64,000 nucleotides of DNA from Bacteroidia bacterium (GTDB lineage Bacteria; Bacteroidota; Bacteroidia; J057): the NCBI GenBank assembly GCA_030430205.1, contig JAUIGE010000017.1, positions 62,001 to 126,000 on the forward strand, written 5' to 3'. Both the position numbers and the translations under genes were made by a program. How positions within the stretch are numbered: position 1 is the first letter of the stretch; each line of letters starts with the position of its first letter. The notes under the pieces are model-generated. The model saw only the letters and a program-made list of their open reading frames with translations, did not search any database and was not told the origin of the DNA. Below, one piece after another: positions 17,057-25,364 of this stretch.

Positions 17057-17794
17057 ATGACCGAGTTAATAGATAAATACCTGAAAGGGGAGTTGAGTGA
17101 AGAAGAGCGAGTCGCTTTTGAAAAGCGGGTAGAGGAGGATCCCTATTTCAGAGGGGAGGTAAAAGGACAGATCAAGGCTGAATATGCCATTCGCACCAAA
17201 GCGAAAAAGGTCAAAAAACAAGCTTTAAAAGCGGAGTATGCCCGCCTTGTGGCGGAAACTGACGAGCTCAGGCGCATCCAGCCACTTTACCGTCGAAGCA
17301 GCTTTCTGATCGTCGCTGCCGCTGCGGTGGTCCTGCTGATAGTAGCCGTCCGCTTGTGGGGCAATAGCCCCAAAATGAATGCCGACGAACTTTTCGCGGC
17401 CTACATCCAGCCCGTGCCGCTTTCCTTCTCGCGCAGCGAGAGTGACACCGCCATGCTGAGCCTGGCCACCGCCTACCAGGGCGCATCCTATGCGCAGGCG
17501 ATCTCGGCAGCCGAAAGGCTGCTGAAGGATTCCGCATACGCTTCCTCCGCTCAACTTTGGTTGAGCCTCGCGATCAGCCAGCTGATGACCGACCAGCCAC
17601 AGGCGGCTCTGAGGAGCCTGAAGCAGATAGAGCCAGGCAGCGCCTATGAGGAGCAGGCGCTTTGGTATGAGGCCTTGGCTTTGCTCAAGGTGGATCCCGC
17701 GCTTGCGCGGGGGAAATTGGCAGAGATAGCCGATTCGGGGCATTATATGCAGAAGAAGGCGGGGGAGATGTTGGAGAGAATGGAGGAGGAGTAA
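17057..17794 (+). CDS. Anti-sigma-like membrane protein with periplasmic TPR-like domain
   Basis: 245 aa. The short cytoplasmic N-terminus (1-80) begins MTELIDKYLKGELSEEERVAFE, the pattern of Bacteroidota anti-sigma factors. One membrane helix (about 81-101) follows, then a helical Ala-rich domain (about 105-245) with repeats such as AISAAERLLKDSAYASSAQLW that read as TPR-like. It probably binds the sigma factor at the membrane through its N-terminus and senses a partner or cleavage through its outer domain. Translational proximity (18 bp) to the sigma gene supports a pair. Confidence 0.75.
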   Translation: MTELIDKYLKGELSEEERVAFEKRVEEDPYFRGEVKGQIKAEYAIRTKAKKVKKQALKAEYARLVAETDELRRIQPLYRRSSFLIVAAAAVVLLIVAVRLWGNSPKMNADELFAAYIQPVPLSFSRSESDTAMLSLATAYQGASYAQAISAAERLLKDSAYASSAQLWLSLAISQLMTDQPQAALRSLKQIEPGSAYEEQALWYEALALLKVDPALARGKLAEIADSGHYMQKKAGEMLERMEEE

Positions 17795-17795
17795 G

Positions 17796-17887
17796 GTTTT
17801 TTGACGCAGATTTATACTGATTTAACTGTTTCAAAATGTAAAAAGCAACAGTGCAAATCAGTCAAATCAGTGTTCTCCGTGTCAATT
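17796..17887. repeat. GACGCAGATTT-type imperfect palindrome
   Basis: The left arm (TTTGACGCAGATTTATACTG and on) and the right arm (ending GTGTCAATTC) are imperfect reverse complements that share ACTGATTT(A/G)ACTG. The element fills most of the gap between convergent genes and may act as a two-way terminator. Related copies lie at 20098..20218 and 48398..48515. Confidence 0.6.
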
Positions 17888-17909
17888 CTTCCTCCTAAAT
17901 CCATCGTCC

Positions 17910-19445
17910 TCAAAATACTTTTTCAGCCCATTCTTCAACCTCCTTTTTCTCAATAGAAAAATTGATCCCCACGCCAATCCGCTTTTTCTTCGAGTCCATA
18001 TAGGGCTTGAAATAGCCTTTTTCTCCAATTTGATTCACCGCTTCTTCAGCGGATTTACCCAATTTGAATTCGAGGATATAAATGGAATCCGGTGTCTCGA
18101 CTTTGGCATCGAGTCGGCCATTGGAGCTGTTGATTTCGGATTGGATGAAAACGCCCATGAGGGAGCAAAGCAGGTGGATGAGCGCGTGGTAAAAGGCTTC
18201 ATTTTCTTTTTGCCAAAGAGAGGCAGGAATAGATGCGAAAGCTGAATTGATGATCCGGATGAAAAGCTCCACATTTCCCTCCTCCAGCGCCTCTACAAGC
18301 TCCAAAGCTCTGACTTTTCCAGCGCCATATTCGTCATAGGCATAAGCGTTGAGCAGGCGTTCTTCCAGGGAAGCTTTTACTTCCTGGTTGGGATAATCTA
18401 TGATGTAAATGCCCTGACGATATTTTTCAAGAATGGTGACATAGCCTGTTTGGAAAAGGATCGTCAGCGGATTGAGATTTTCTAAATCGTAGCTGTTAAG
18501 GACGGAGTCCGAGGCTTTCATGGGTTCGATTTTGAAGAAACGGGTGTCCTTCATTTTTTTGACCAGAAAGGTCGGCGTGCCTGTCTCGAACCAGTAGTTT
18601 TCGAATTCTTCGGATCGCAAAAAGCTCAATAGCGAAAAAGGGTTATACACTTTGGTTTTGCCATTCCAGGAATAGCCGTTATACCAGCGGCGCATTTCCT
18701 CCATGAGTTCTTCCAGTTCAATCTGCTTATGGTCAGCAATTTCCTGGAGCTTTTTATCAAAATAATGGCGAATCTCCTTTTCTGTCAGTCCCAATAAATC
18801 TGCTGCCTGGAAATCCAATGTCAGATTTGTCAGGTTATTCAACTCAGAAAAAATGCTTGTTTTGCTGAAGCGGCTGACGCCTGTAAGGAATACAAATTCC
18901 AGATAGGGGTCACTGTCTTTAATGACAGAATAAAAGGTTTTGAGATGATCGCGGTTGATAGCAGCCTGATTGAGATGATCTAAATAATCAATGATGGGCT
19001 TGTCATATTCATCAATTAACAGAACAACTCTTTGCTGATATTTTTTATATGCTTCTTCAATTAATTCCTTGAGTGGATGATAATAATCACCTTTTTGAAG
19101 CTCAACACCCAGGCGGGTGGCCTCTTCATCCAATCCTGTTTCAATGGCTTTGGGTAAGGACTGTTCTTTATATTTGAAACTGGAAAATTTTACATGAATA
19201 ACAGGGTGTGATTTATTCCAATCCCACTGATCTTCAATCCACAGTCCTTCGAAAAGCTCTTTTTGGCCTTCAAACAAAGCCCTCATCGTAGAAAGCAAAA
19301 GCGATTTTCCAAAACGCCTGGGCCGGGAGAGAAAAAGGTATTTTCCAGTAGTAACAATCCGATGGATATGCTCCGTTTTGTCTACATAAACGTAACCTTC
19401 GTTCCGAATTTCACTAAATGTCTGTATCCCTAATGGTAGCTTCAT
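17910..19445 (-). CDS. AAA ATPase with C-terminal PD-(D/E)XK nuclease-like domain
   Basis: 511 aa of the AAA-ATPase-like/DUF1703 family abundant in Bacteroidota. The N-terminus MKLPLGIQTFSEIRNEGYVYV precedes a Walker A-like RPRRFGKSLLLST (about 41-53) and a Walker B-like VVLLIDEYDKPIID (about 140-153). The C-terminus has the restriction-nuclease-like core YILEFKLGKSAEEAVNQI with the D..E.K spacing. The biological role of these proteins is unsettled; defence or mobile-element links have been proposed. It is 20 bp downstream of the Uma2 gene and likely co-transcribed with it. Confidence 0.85.
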   Translation of the reverse strand: MKLPLGIQTFSEIRNEGYVYVDKTEHIHRIVTTGKYLFLSRPRRFGKSLLLSTMRALFEGQKELFEGLWIEDQWDWNKSHPVIHVKFSSFKYKEQSLPKAIETGLDEEATRLGVELQKGDYYHPLKELIEEAYKKYQQRVVLLIDEYDKPIIDYLDHLNQAAINRDHLKTFYSVIKDSDPYLEFVFLTGVSRFSKTSIFSELNNLTNLTLDFQAADLLGLTEKEIRHYFDKKLQEIADHKQIELEELMEEMRRWYNGYSWNGKTKVYNPFSLLSFLRSEEFENYWFETGTPTFLVKKMKDTRFFKIEPMKASDSVLNSYDLENLNPLTILFQTGYVTILEKYRQGIYIIDYPNQEVKASLEERLLNAYAYDEYGAGKVRALELVEALEEGNVELFIRIINSAFASIPASLWQKENEAFYHALIHLLCSLMGVFIQSEINSSNGRLDAKVETPDSIYILEFKLGKSAEEAVNQIGEKGYFKPYMDSKKKRIGVGINFSIEKKEVEEWAEKVF

Positions 19446-19465
19446 AAGGCTAAATTACGAAGAAA

Positions 19466-20053
19466 TTATTGCGCTCCCATTTCCATCTCCACCCGATCAT
19501 ACAAATCCCTCAAAGCCACCTCAACTCCTACAGACTGAAAAGCAATTTTCCCATCCAGGTCACTATATCTATTATATCGCCAACCTTTTTCATCTTTAGA
19601 AAATATCTCAACATTAACCTGATTCTGGGAAATCAGGACATATTCCTGTAAAGAAGGCAGCGTTTGATAAGAAAGGAATTTTTCGCCCCGATCTCGGATT
19701 TCGCTTTCTGGAGAGATGATTTCAATGATCAGGATAGGGTTATCGATCATATCGTTGCGACCTCGTGCATAAGAAAGATCTCCGCAAACGACCATTGCAT
19801 CAGGGTAATAAAAAGCTTTTTTGTGACCGATGGCGACTTTGACCTCACTAGAAAATACTTCAGAGCTTTTATTCTTCAATGAGAAATGAAGCTCTGAAAC
19901 AAGATTTCTTGAAATACGCTCAAGTGGAACACTCGTTCCTGCCATAGAAACAACGTACCCATCAATAAACTCACTCTTTTCCTGAGCCTTGTCCTCACGA
20001 ATTAAATATTCTTCAGGACTTATAGGATGTAGTTTTTCTACTACGTCGCCCAT
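19466..20053 (-). CDS. Uma2-family endonuclease (DUF820)
   Basis: 195 aa from the ATG at 20053; a longer open frame to 20170 runs into the palindromic repeat and is not protein-like. PEEYLIRE, FIDGYVVSMAGTS, YYPDAMVVCGD (active-site Asp), and LIIEIISPESEIRDRGEKF (E.. catalytic strand) followed by YVLISQ mark the PD-(D/E)XK fold of Uma2 proteins, many of which occur in multiple copies in Bacteroidota and cyanobacteria. Targets and role are not known. The tandem position with an AAA/nuclease gene is noteworthy. Confidence 0.85.
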   Translation of the reverse strand: MGDVVEKLHPISPEEYLIREDKAQEKSEFIDGYVVSMAGTSVPLERISRNLVSELHFSLKNKSSEVFSSEVKVAIGHKKAFYYPDAMVVCGDLSYARGRNDMIDNPILIIEIISPESEIRDRGEKFLSYQTLPSLQEYVLISQNQVNVEIFSKDEKGWRYNRYSDLDGKIAFQSVGVEVALRDLYDRVEMEMGAQ

Positions 20054-20097
20054 TTTTGTCTCTTTTCTACAATTTACAAAAAATTGACAAAGCTTTC

Positions 20098-20218
20098 TTT
20101 TTTGACGCAGATGAACGCAGATTATTATGATAAGAATTATGTAAAAAGAAGGATAATCGCCAATCAACATTCCCTCCCAAACATCTTAAATCATAATAAT
20201 CATCGAAGATCAGCGTCC
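20098..20218. repeat. GACGCAGAT-type palindromic repeat
   Basis: The left arm TTTTTTGACGCAGATGAACG and the right arm ending ATCAGCGTC are inverted, with an exact 12-bp inverted core GATTATTATGAT/ATCATAATAATC. It sits between metH and the Uma2 gene. It belongs to the same family as 17796..17887 and 48398..48515. Confidence 0.65.
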
Positions 20219-20227
20219 ACTCTTTCA

Positions 20228-20275
20228 TTCCCGCCATCCCGCTGTCTCGCCATCCCGCCTCTCCTCCCGCCTCTC
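20228..20275. repeat. GGCGGGA/GAGAGGC short-period repeat after metH
   Basis: On the minus strand, immediately after the metH stop, the sequence runs as near 7-8-bp units of GAGAGGC, GGGAGGA, GAGAGGC, GGGATGG, CGAGACA. The units match those at the end of the array inside the glycosyltransferase gene at 41550..41640. Confidence 0.5.
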
Positions 20276-23200
20276 AATACCCCAATATCGGCCCCAACCA
20301 CCTCTCCATCTCCTCCAAATCCATCCCCTTGCGTTCCGCAAGGGACTCGACCTGCTCCTTCGAGATTTTGCCTACGCCAAAGTAGCGGCTCTCAGGGTGA
20401 GAGAAATACAGCCCGCTGACAGAAGCGGCCGGATACATGGCCAGCGACTCCGTCAGGCTGATGCCTGTGAGTTTTTCTACTTCGAGTAGTTTGAAGAGGG
20501 CGATTTTTTCGGTGTGATCCGGGTTGGCCGGGTAGCCCGCTGCCGGGCGGATGCCCGCGTATTTCTCAGCGATAAGATCGCTGCTGGCGAGTTGCTCGTC
20601 TGGGGCATAGCCCCAGTATTCCTTGCGCACGAGCTCGTGCAGTTTCTCGGCAAAAGCCTCCGCGAGGCGGTCTGCGAGTGCCTTCAGCAAGATGGCGTTG
20701 TAGTCGTCATGCGCCTCCTCAAAGTGTTTGACCCACTTTTCGATGCCGATGCCCGTGGTCACGGCGAAACCACCGATGTGGTCCTCGTAGCCTTTGGGGG
20801 CGAGGAAGTCAGTCAGGCTGAGGTTGGGGATGCCGCCTTTGCGCGCGCCTTGCTGGCGCGGGTTGTAGAAACGGGCGATCACTTCCTTTCTGCTGTCATC
20901 AGCATAGACTTCGATATCATCCTCGCCAACGGCATTGGCGGGGTAGAGGCCAAAGACGGCTTTGGCGGTGAGCCATTTTTCGGCAACTATGCGCTTGAGC
21001 ATCTCCTGAGCTTCGTTGAAAAGTTTGGTCGCTACGACCCCTTTCTCAGGATGGCTGAGGATATCGGGGTAGCGCCCTTTCATCTGCCAGGTCTGGAAAA
21101 AGGGTGTCCAGTCGATATAGGGGAGCAATTCGCTCAGCGGAAAATCCTCCAGGGATTTGTTGCCGATGAAGCGGGGTTTGGAGGCGATGCCTGCCTCCCA
21201 ATCGATCTTCAATTTGTTTTCCCGCGCTTGTGCGAGGGTGAAGAGGTTTTTGGCGGCCTGCCGTTTGGCGTGACCTTCCCGCATTTGCAGGTATTCTGCC
21301 TTGGTTTCGATCAGAAAGTTGGTGGTGGTGTCTTCCTCCTGGCTGATGAGTTTCTGGGCGACAGGGACAGCTTTGGAAGCGTCCAGCACATGCACCACGG
21401 CATGATCGTATTCAGAGTCAACCTTGACGGCGGTATGTATGCGGGAGGTGGTAGCACCACCGATCAGCAGGGGCGTTGTCATCCCTCTTTTCTTCATTTC
21501 TCTCGCCACATAGACCATTTCATCCAATGAAGGCGTAATCAATCCGCTGAGTCCGATGATGTCCACCTGCTCTTTCTGAGCGGTATCCAGGATTTTTTCC
21601 AATGGAACCATCACCCCGAGGTCAATGACCTCAAAATTGTTGCAGGCGAGGACCACGCCCACGATATTTTTGCCAATGTCATGCACATCTCCTTTGACAG
21701 TAGCCATCAGGATTTTTCCTGCATTGCTTTTGCTGTCAGAAGTTTTTTCTGCTTCGAGGTAGGGGTTGAGGTAAGCGACGGCGCGCTTCATGACGCGGGC
21801 GCTTTTGACGACCTGAGGCAGGAACATTTTGCCTGAACCAAAGAGGTCCCCCACGATATTCATGCCGTCCATCAACGGCCCTTCAATCACCAAAAGAGGC
21901 CTTTTTAGCTTTTGGTAAGCTTCCTCTGTGTCTACTTCTATATAATCAATGATGCCGTTGACGAGGGCATGGGCCAGGCGCTTTTCGACCTCCTCTTCGC
22001 GCCATTTTTCGTCTTTGACGGTTTTTTTGCCGTTTTGCTTGACGGTTTCTGCGAAAGTGACCAGCTCATCGGTGGCGCCTTCTTTTTTGTTTAAAATAAC
22101 GTCTTCAACCTTTGCAAGCAGCTCTTTGGGGATGTTGTCATAGACTTCAACCATGCCTGCATTCACGATGCCCATATCCATGCCTGCTTTGATGGCGTGG
22201 TAGAGAAAAACAGAGTGCATGGCTTCGCGCACGGCATTGTTGCCACGGAAGGAAAAGGAGACGTTGGAGACGCCGCCACTCACCTGCGCACCGGGCAGGT
22301 TTTTTTTGATCCAGCGCGTCGCTTCGATGAAGTCGATGGCGTAGTTGTTATGCTCCTCAATGCCTGTGGCAATGGCGAAGATGTTGGGGTCGAAGATGAT
22401 GTCTTCGGGGGGAAAGCCGATTTCATCCACCAAAATCCGGTAGGCTCTCGCGCAAATCTCTTTGCGCCGCTCCAGGCTATCAGCCTGGCCGTCTTCATCA
22501 AAGGCCATGATGACCGCCGCAGCGCCATATTTCCGCACTTTGCGGGCCTGATCTTTAAATATTTCTTCGCCCTCCTTCATGGAGATTGAATTGACAATGC
22601 CTTTGCCCTGAATACACTTCAGCCCCGCCTCGATGACCTCCCATTTGGAGGAATCAATCATGATCGGCACCCGCGCAATATCGGGCTCAGCGGCCAGCAG
22701 ATTCAGAAAGCGAACCATAGCCGCTTTGGAATCCAACATGCCTTCATCCATATTGATGTCAATGATCTGCGCCCCATTTTCGACCTGCTGACGCGCCACA
22801 GAAAGGGCGGTATCGTAATCATCTTTCAAAATCAGGTTGGCAAATCTCTTTGAGCCTGTCACATTGGTGCGTTCGCCTACATTGACAAAATTGGTCTGGG
22901 GCGTGATGACAAGCGGCTCCAGGCCTGAGAAAGTTGGTCTTTTGGGCAAAACAGGCACTTTGCGCGGATCAAAGGCCGCCGCTACGCGGGCGATCTCCCG
23001 GATATGATCCGGTGTCGTGCCGCAACAACCGCCAACAAGGTTGACGATGCCTTCTTCCATAAAAGCCCGTAAATGCTCACGCATTTGCTCTGCCGTCTCG
23101 TCGTATTCCCCAAATTCATTGGGCAGGCCCGCATTGGGGTAGGCGTGCACATGCACGGGCGCTACACGCGATAGCGATTTGACATACTGGCGGAGCTGAT

Positions 23201-23954
23201 CGGCGCCCAGGGCGCAGTTCAATCCCACTGTCAGCAGGTTGGGCGCATGGGATACCGAAATGTAAAATGCTTCTGTCACCTGACCCGAAAGGGTGCGCCC
23301 GCTGGCATCGGTGATGGTGCCGGAAATCATCACAGGAACCTGATTTCCGCTTTCCTCTATATAATCATAAATGGCATAAATGGCAGCTTTGGAGTTGAGC
23401 GTATCGAAAATGGTTTCGACCAGGATGATGTCTGCTCCACCAGCCATCAGGGCTTTAATCTGCTGATAATAAGCGTCTTTCAATTGGTCGAAAGTCACAT
23501 TACGGTAGCCGGGGTCATTGACGTCCGGCGAAAGCGATGCCGCGACATTGGTCGGGCCGAGGGCACCCGCGACGAATCGCGGCTTCGAGGGATCTTTGGC
23601 GGTGAACTCATCCGCCGCCTCCCGCGCGATGCGCGCCGACTCAAAGTTGATGTCGTAGACATCCTTCTCATTCAGATGGTAATCGCCCTGGGCGATGATG
23701 GTCCCGCTAAAGGTATTGGTCTCGATGATATCGGAACCTGCCTCCAGATACTGAAGGTGGATTTCCTTCAAAATTTCGGGCTGAGTAAGGGCCAGCAGGT
23801 CATTATTTCCCTGTACAGGATGCGCATGATCTTTGAATCGCTCGCCGCGATATTCGGCTTCTCCCAGCTTATAGCGCTGAATCATGGTGCCCATGGCACC
23901 GTCGAGGACAAGAATGCGCTCATTGAGCAGGGAACGGAGTCTATCTAGTAGCAT
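20274..23954 (-). CDS. metH: Cobalamin-dependent methionine synthase
   Basis: 1226 aa from the ATG at 23954 ([20 protein letters not shown]). An in-frame ATG at 24035 would add residues encoded by repeat DNA and is rejected. The domains are complete: homocysteine-binding barrel (about 1-330, zinc ligands in GLNCALG and VGGCCGTTP); folate-binding barrel (about 350-625, [15 protein letters not shown]); cobalamin cap and Rossmann domain (about 645-880, with the base-off His motif GDVHDIGKN); and SAM-dependent activation domain (about 900-1226, YWGYAPDEQ and [15 protein letters not shown]). It transfers methyl from methyl-tetrahydrofolate to homocysteine. No cobalamin riboswitch is visible upstream; the leader is the inverted heptad array. 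Confidence 0.98.
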   Translation of the reverse strand: MLLDRLRSLLNERILVLDGAMGTMIQRYKLGEAEYRGERFKDHAHPVQGNNDLLALTQPEILKEIHLQYLEAGSDIIETNTFSGTIIAQGDYHLNEKDVYDINFESARIAREAADEFTAKDPSKPRFVAGALGPTNVAASLSPDVNDPGYRNVTFDQLKDAYYQQIKALMAGGADIILVETIFDTLNSKAAIYAIYDYIEESGNQVPVMISGTITDASGRTLSGQVTEAFYISVSHAPNLLTVGLNCALGADQLRQYVKSLSRVAPVHVHAYPNAGLPNEFGEYDETAEQMREHLRAFMEEGIVNLVGGCCGTTPDHIREIARVAAAFDPRKVPVLPKRPTFSGLEPLVITPQTNFVNVGERTNVTGSKRFANLILKDDYDTALSVARQQVENGAQIIDINMDEGMLDSKAAMVRFLNLLAAEPDIARVPIMIDSSKWEVIEAGLKCIQGKGIVNSISMKEGEEIFKDQARKVRKYGAAAVIMAFDEDGQADSLERRKEICARAYRILVDEIGFPPEDIIFDPNIFAIATGIEEHNNYAIDFIEATRWIKKNLPGAQVSGGVSNVSFSFRGNNAVREAMHSVFLYHAIKAGMDMGIVNAGMVEVYDNIPKELLAKVEDVILNKKEGATDELVTFAETVKQNGKKTVKDEKWREEEVEKRLAHALVNGIIDYIEVDTEEAYQKLKRPLLVIEGPLMDGMNIVGDLFGSGKMFLPQVVKSARVMKRAVAYLNPYLEAEKTSDSKSNAGKILMATVKGDVHDIGKNIVGVVLACNNFEVIDLGVMVPLEKILDTAQKEQVDIIGLSGLITPSLDEMVYVAREMKKRGMTTPLLIGGATTSRIHTAVKVDSEYDHAVVHVLDASKAVPVAQKLISQEEDTTTNFLIETKAEYLQMREGHAKRQAAKNLFTLAQARENKLKIDWEAGIASKPRFIGNKSLEDFPLSELLPYIDWTPFFQTWQMKGRYPDILSHPEKGVVATKLFNEAQEMLKRIVAEKWLTAKAVFGLYPANAVGEDDIEVYADDSRKEVIARFYNPRQQGARKGGIPNLSLTDFLAPKGYEDHIGGFAVTTGIGIEKWVKHFEEAHDDYNAILLKALADRLAEAFAEKLHELVRKEYWGYAPDEQLASSDLIAEKYAGIRPAAGYPANPDHTEKIALFKLLEVEKLTGISLTESLAMYPAASVSGLYFSHPESRYFGVGKISKEQVESLAERKGMDLEEMERWLGPILGY

Positions 23955-23959
23955 AAGAT

Positions 23960-24096
23960 GTTTCGAGTTTTGGGTTTCGGGTTTTGAGTTCTGGGTTTCG
24001 TGTTCAAAGTTCAGGCTTTCATTGATAGAAATCAATGCTAAAGGGTGGAAACCCGAAACCCGAAACCCGAAACCCGAAACCCGAAACCCGAAACGG
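23960..24096. repeat. Heptad repeat in two inverted arms between metH and a T9SS gene
   Basis: The left arm (23960..24001) has six degenerate 7-bp units of the GTTTCGG type. The right arm (24051..24092) has six perfect ACCCGAA units and ends in ACGGGTTTTG. The arms are reverse complements separated by about 50 bp, so the region can fold into a long imperfect hairpin. It lies between divergent start codons (23954 and 24167). Confidence 0.9.
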
Positions 24097-24166
24097 GTTT
24101 TGTTTACCTTTTTTCAAAAAGATCAGAGAATGTCAAAGCAAGTGAAATACCAAAACACAAATAATT

Positions 24167-25309
24167 ATGAAAAAGTTGACATTCCTTCTCGCTCTGATCG
24201 CTCTGCTGGCTGTGAATAGGCTTCACGCTCAAGTAACGGCTATGCTTACGATTGCCAACGAACAGGTTTCAGGTTCGGACTATCTTTTTGACATCTACCT
24301 TCATACGACCGCCGGTACGAGTGGCGATCTGTATCTGGGCAATGCTGATTTTGTGCTGAATTTTCAGCCTGCAGTTTTCAGCAATCCTGTCCTCAGTCTG
24401 GAATCCAGTACATGTACCCTGGTCCCCACCGATCCCGGTGCGGGAGGCCTCAACACCCTGGTGTTGCAGATTACTTATGCAAACAATACGGCTACCTCTA
24501 TCAGCGGAGGTGATCTGCTGGTGATCAACCTGAATGGCCCTACGCCGGGCGGCCAAAGCGCCTTTAATTCGGCTGTAGCCAAAATTGATGGCACGATAAA
24601 TAGCCATCGCCTGGGCCGCTATAAGATCAGCGGCTACCAAAGCGGCGCGGTGAGCCTCTCCTTCAAATATGCTGGAGCAGGCTTGAAAACGGAGGTGTTT
24701 ACCCTCGCGAATGATCCCATAGGCCCTCCGGCTTTTGCTTCTTCTGCGGTAACGCTTCAGACCTCTGCACTCCCTGTGGAGTGGGTATCTTTTCATGCCT
24801 ATGCGGAAAATCCGCAGAGCGTGCGTCTCGACTGGCAGGCCGAAGGCCTGGTGGATGGGGGCTACTTTGAGCTGGAAAAGCAGCGGGGAAATAGCGGATT
24901 TGAAAAAATCGCCGATGTGCGCCCTGCCAATAGTGCCAATACGAAATTCACTTACCTCGACCAGAGCAGCATGTCCGCTGTGAACTATTACCGCATTCGC
25001 CAGATAGATCCTGACGGTCGCTACACCCTGAGCCCGGTAGTAGAGGTGAGCATGGAAGTGGGCGAATGGGTGAAGATGTATCCGAATCCTGTAGAGGATA
25101 TGCTCAGGCTGGAATCCCTCAGCATGACAAGCCAGGATGTTCAATTCAGGCTATATGATGTCAGTGGACGCCTTGTCTTTCAGTCCGCTGAAAGGATGGC
25201 TGCTTCTCAGCAGATTCAGCTGAATCTCAGCAAACTTCCCGCAGGCATATACAGCTATCAGCTGATGGGAGATGCGCGCATGACTTCAGGCAATTTGATT
25301 AAAAAGTAA
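24167..25309 (+). CDS. T9SS-sorted protein with N-terminal cohesin-like domain
   Basis: A signal peptide (1-21, ending RLHAQ) is followed by a beta-sandwich (about 22-180): an expected-strand pattern YLFDIYLHTT, LGNADFVLNF, FKYAGAGLKTEVF as in cohesin and related carbohydrate-module folds. A linker domain (about 195-295, LPVEWVSFHAYAENPQSVRL) is the usual partner of T9SS sorting domains. The type A sorting domain ends the chain (VKMYPNPVEDMLRL, FRLYDVSGRLVFQ, GIYSYQL). It should be secreted and surface-anchored. The neighbour downstream carries dockerin-like repeats, so a cohesin-dockerin partnership is possible but unproven. Confidence 0.8.
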   Translation: MKKLTFLLALIALLAVNRLHAQVTAMLTIANEQVSGSDYLFDIYLHTTAGTSGDLYLGNADFVLNFQPAVFSNPVLSLESSTCTLVPTDPGAGGLNTLVLQITYANNTATSISGGDLLVINLNGPTPGGQSAFNSAVAKIDGTINSHRLGRYKISGYQSGAVSLSFKYAGAGLKTEVFTLANDPIGPPAFASSAVTLQTSALPVEWVSFHAYAENPQSVRLDWQAEGLVDGGYFELEKQRGNSGFEKIADVRPANSANTKFTYLDQSSMSAVNYYRIRQIDPDGRYTLSPVVEVSMEVGEWVKMYPNPVEDMLRLESLSMTSQDVQFRLYDVSGRLVFQSAERMAASQQIQLNLSKLPAGIYSYQLMGDARMTSGNLIKK

Positions 25310-25364
25310 TTCTCTCGAGAACCAGGCCCTTTTTTTTCTAAAACCTTCCCCCAAAAAGACAATC

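Noticed and set aside
23955-24035. N-terminal extension of MetH
   Set aside because: Encoded by repeat DNA; the family N-terminus starts at the ATG at 23954.
23955-24166. Cobalamin riboswitch for metH
   Set aside because: No B12-box or riboswitch-like fold is visible; the leader is repeat sequence.
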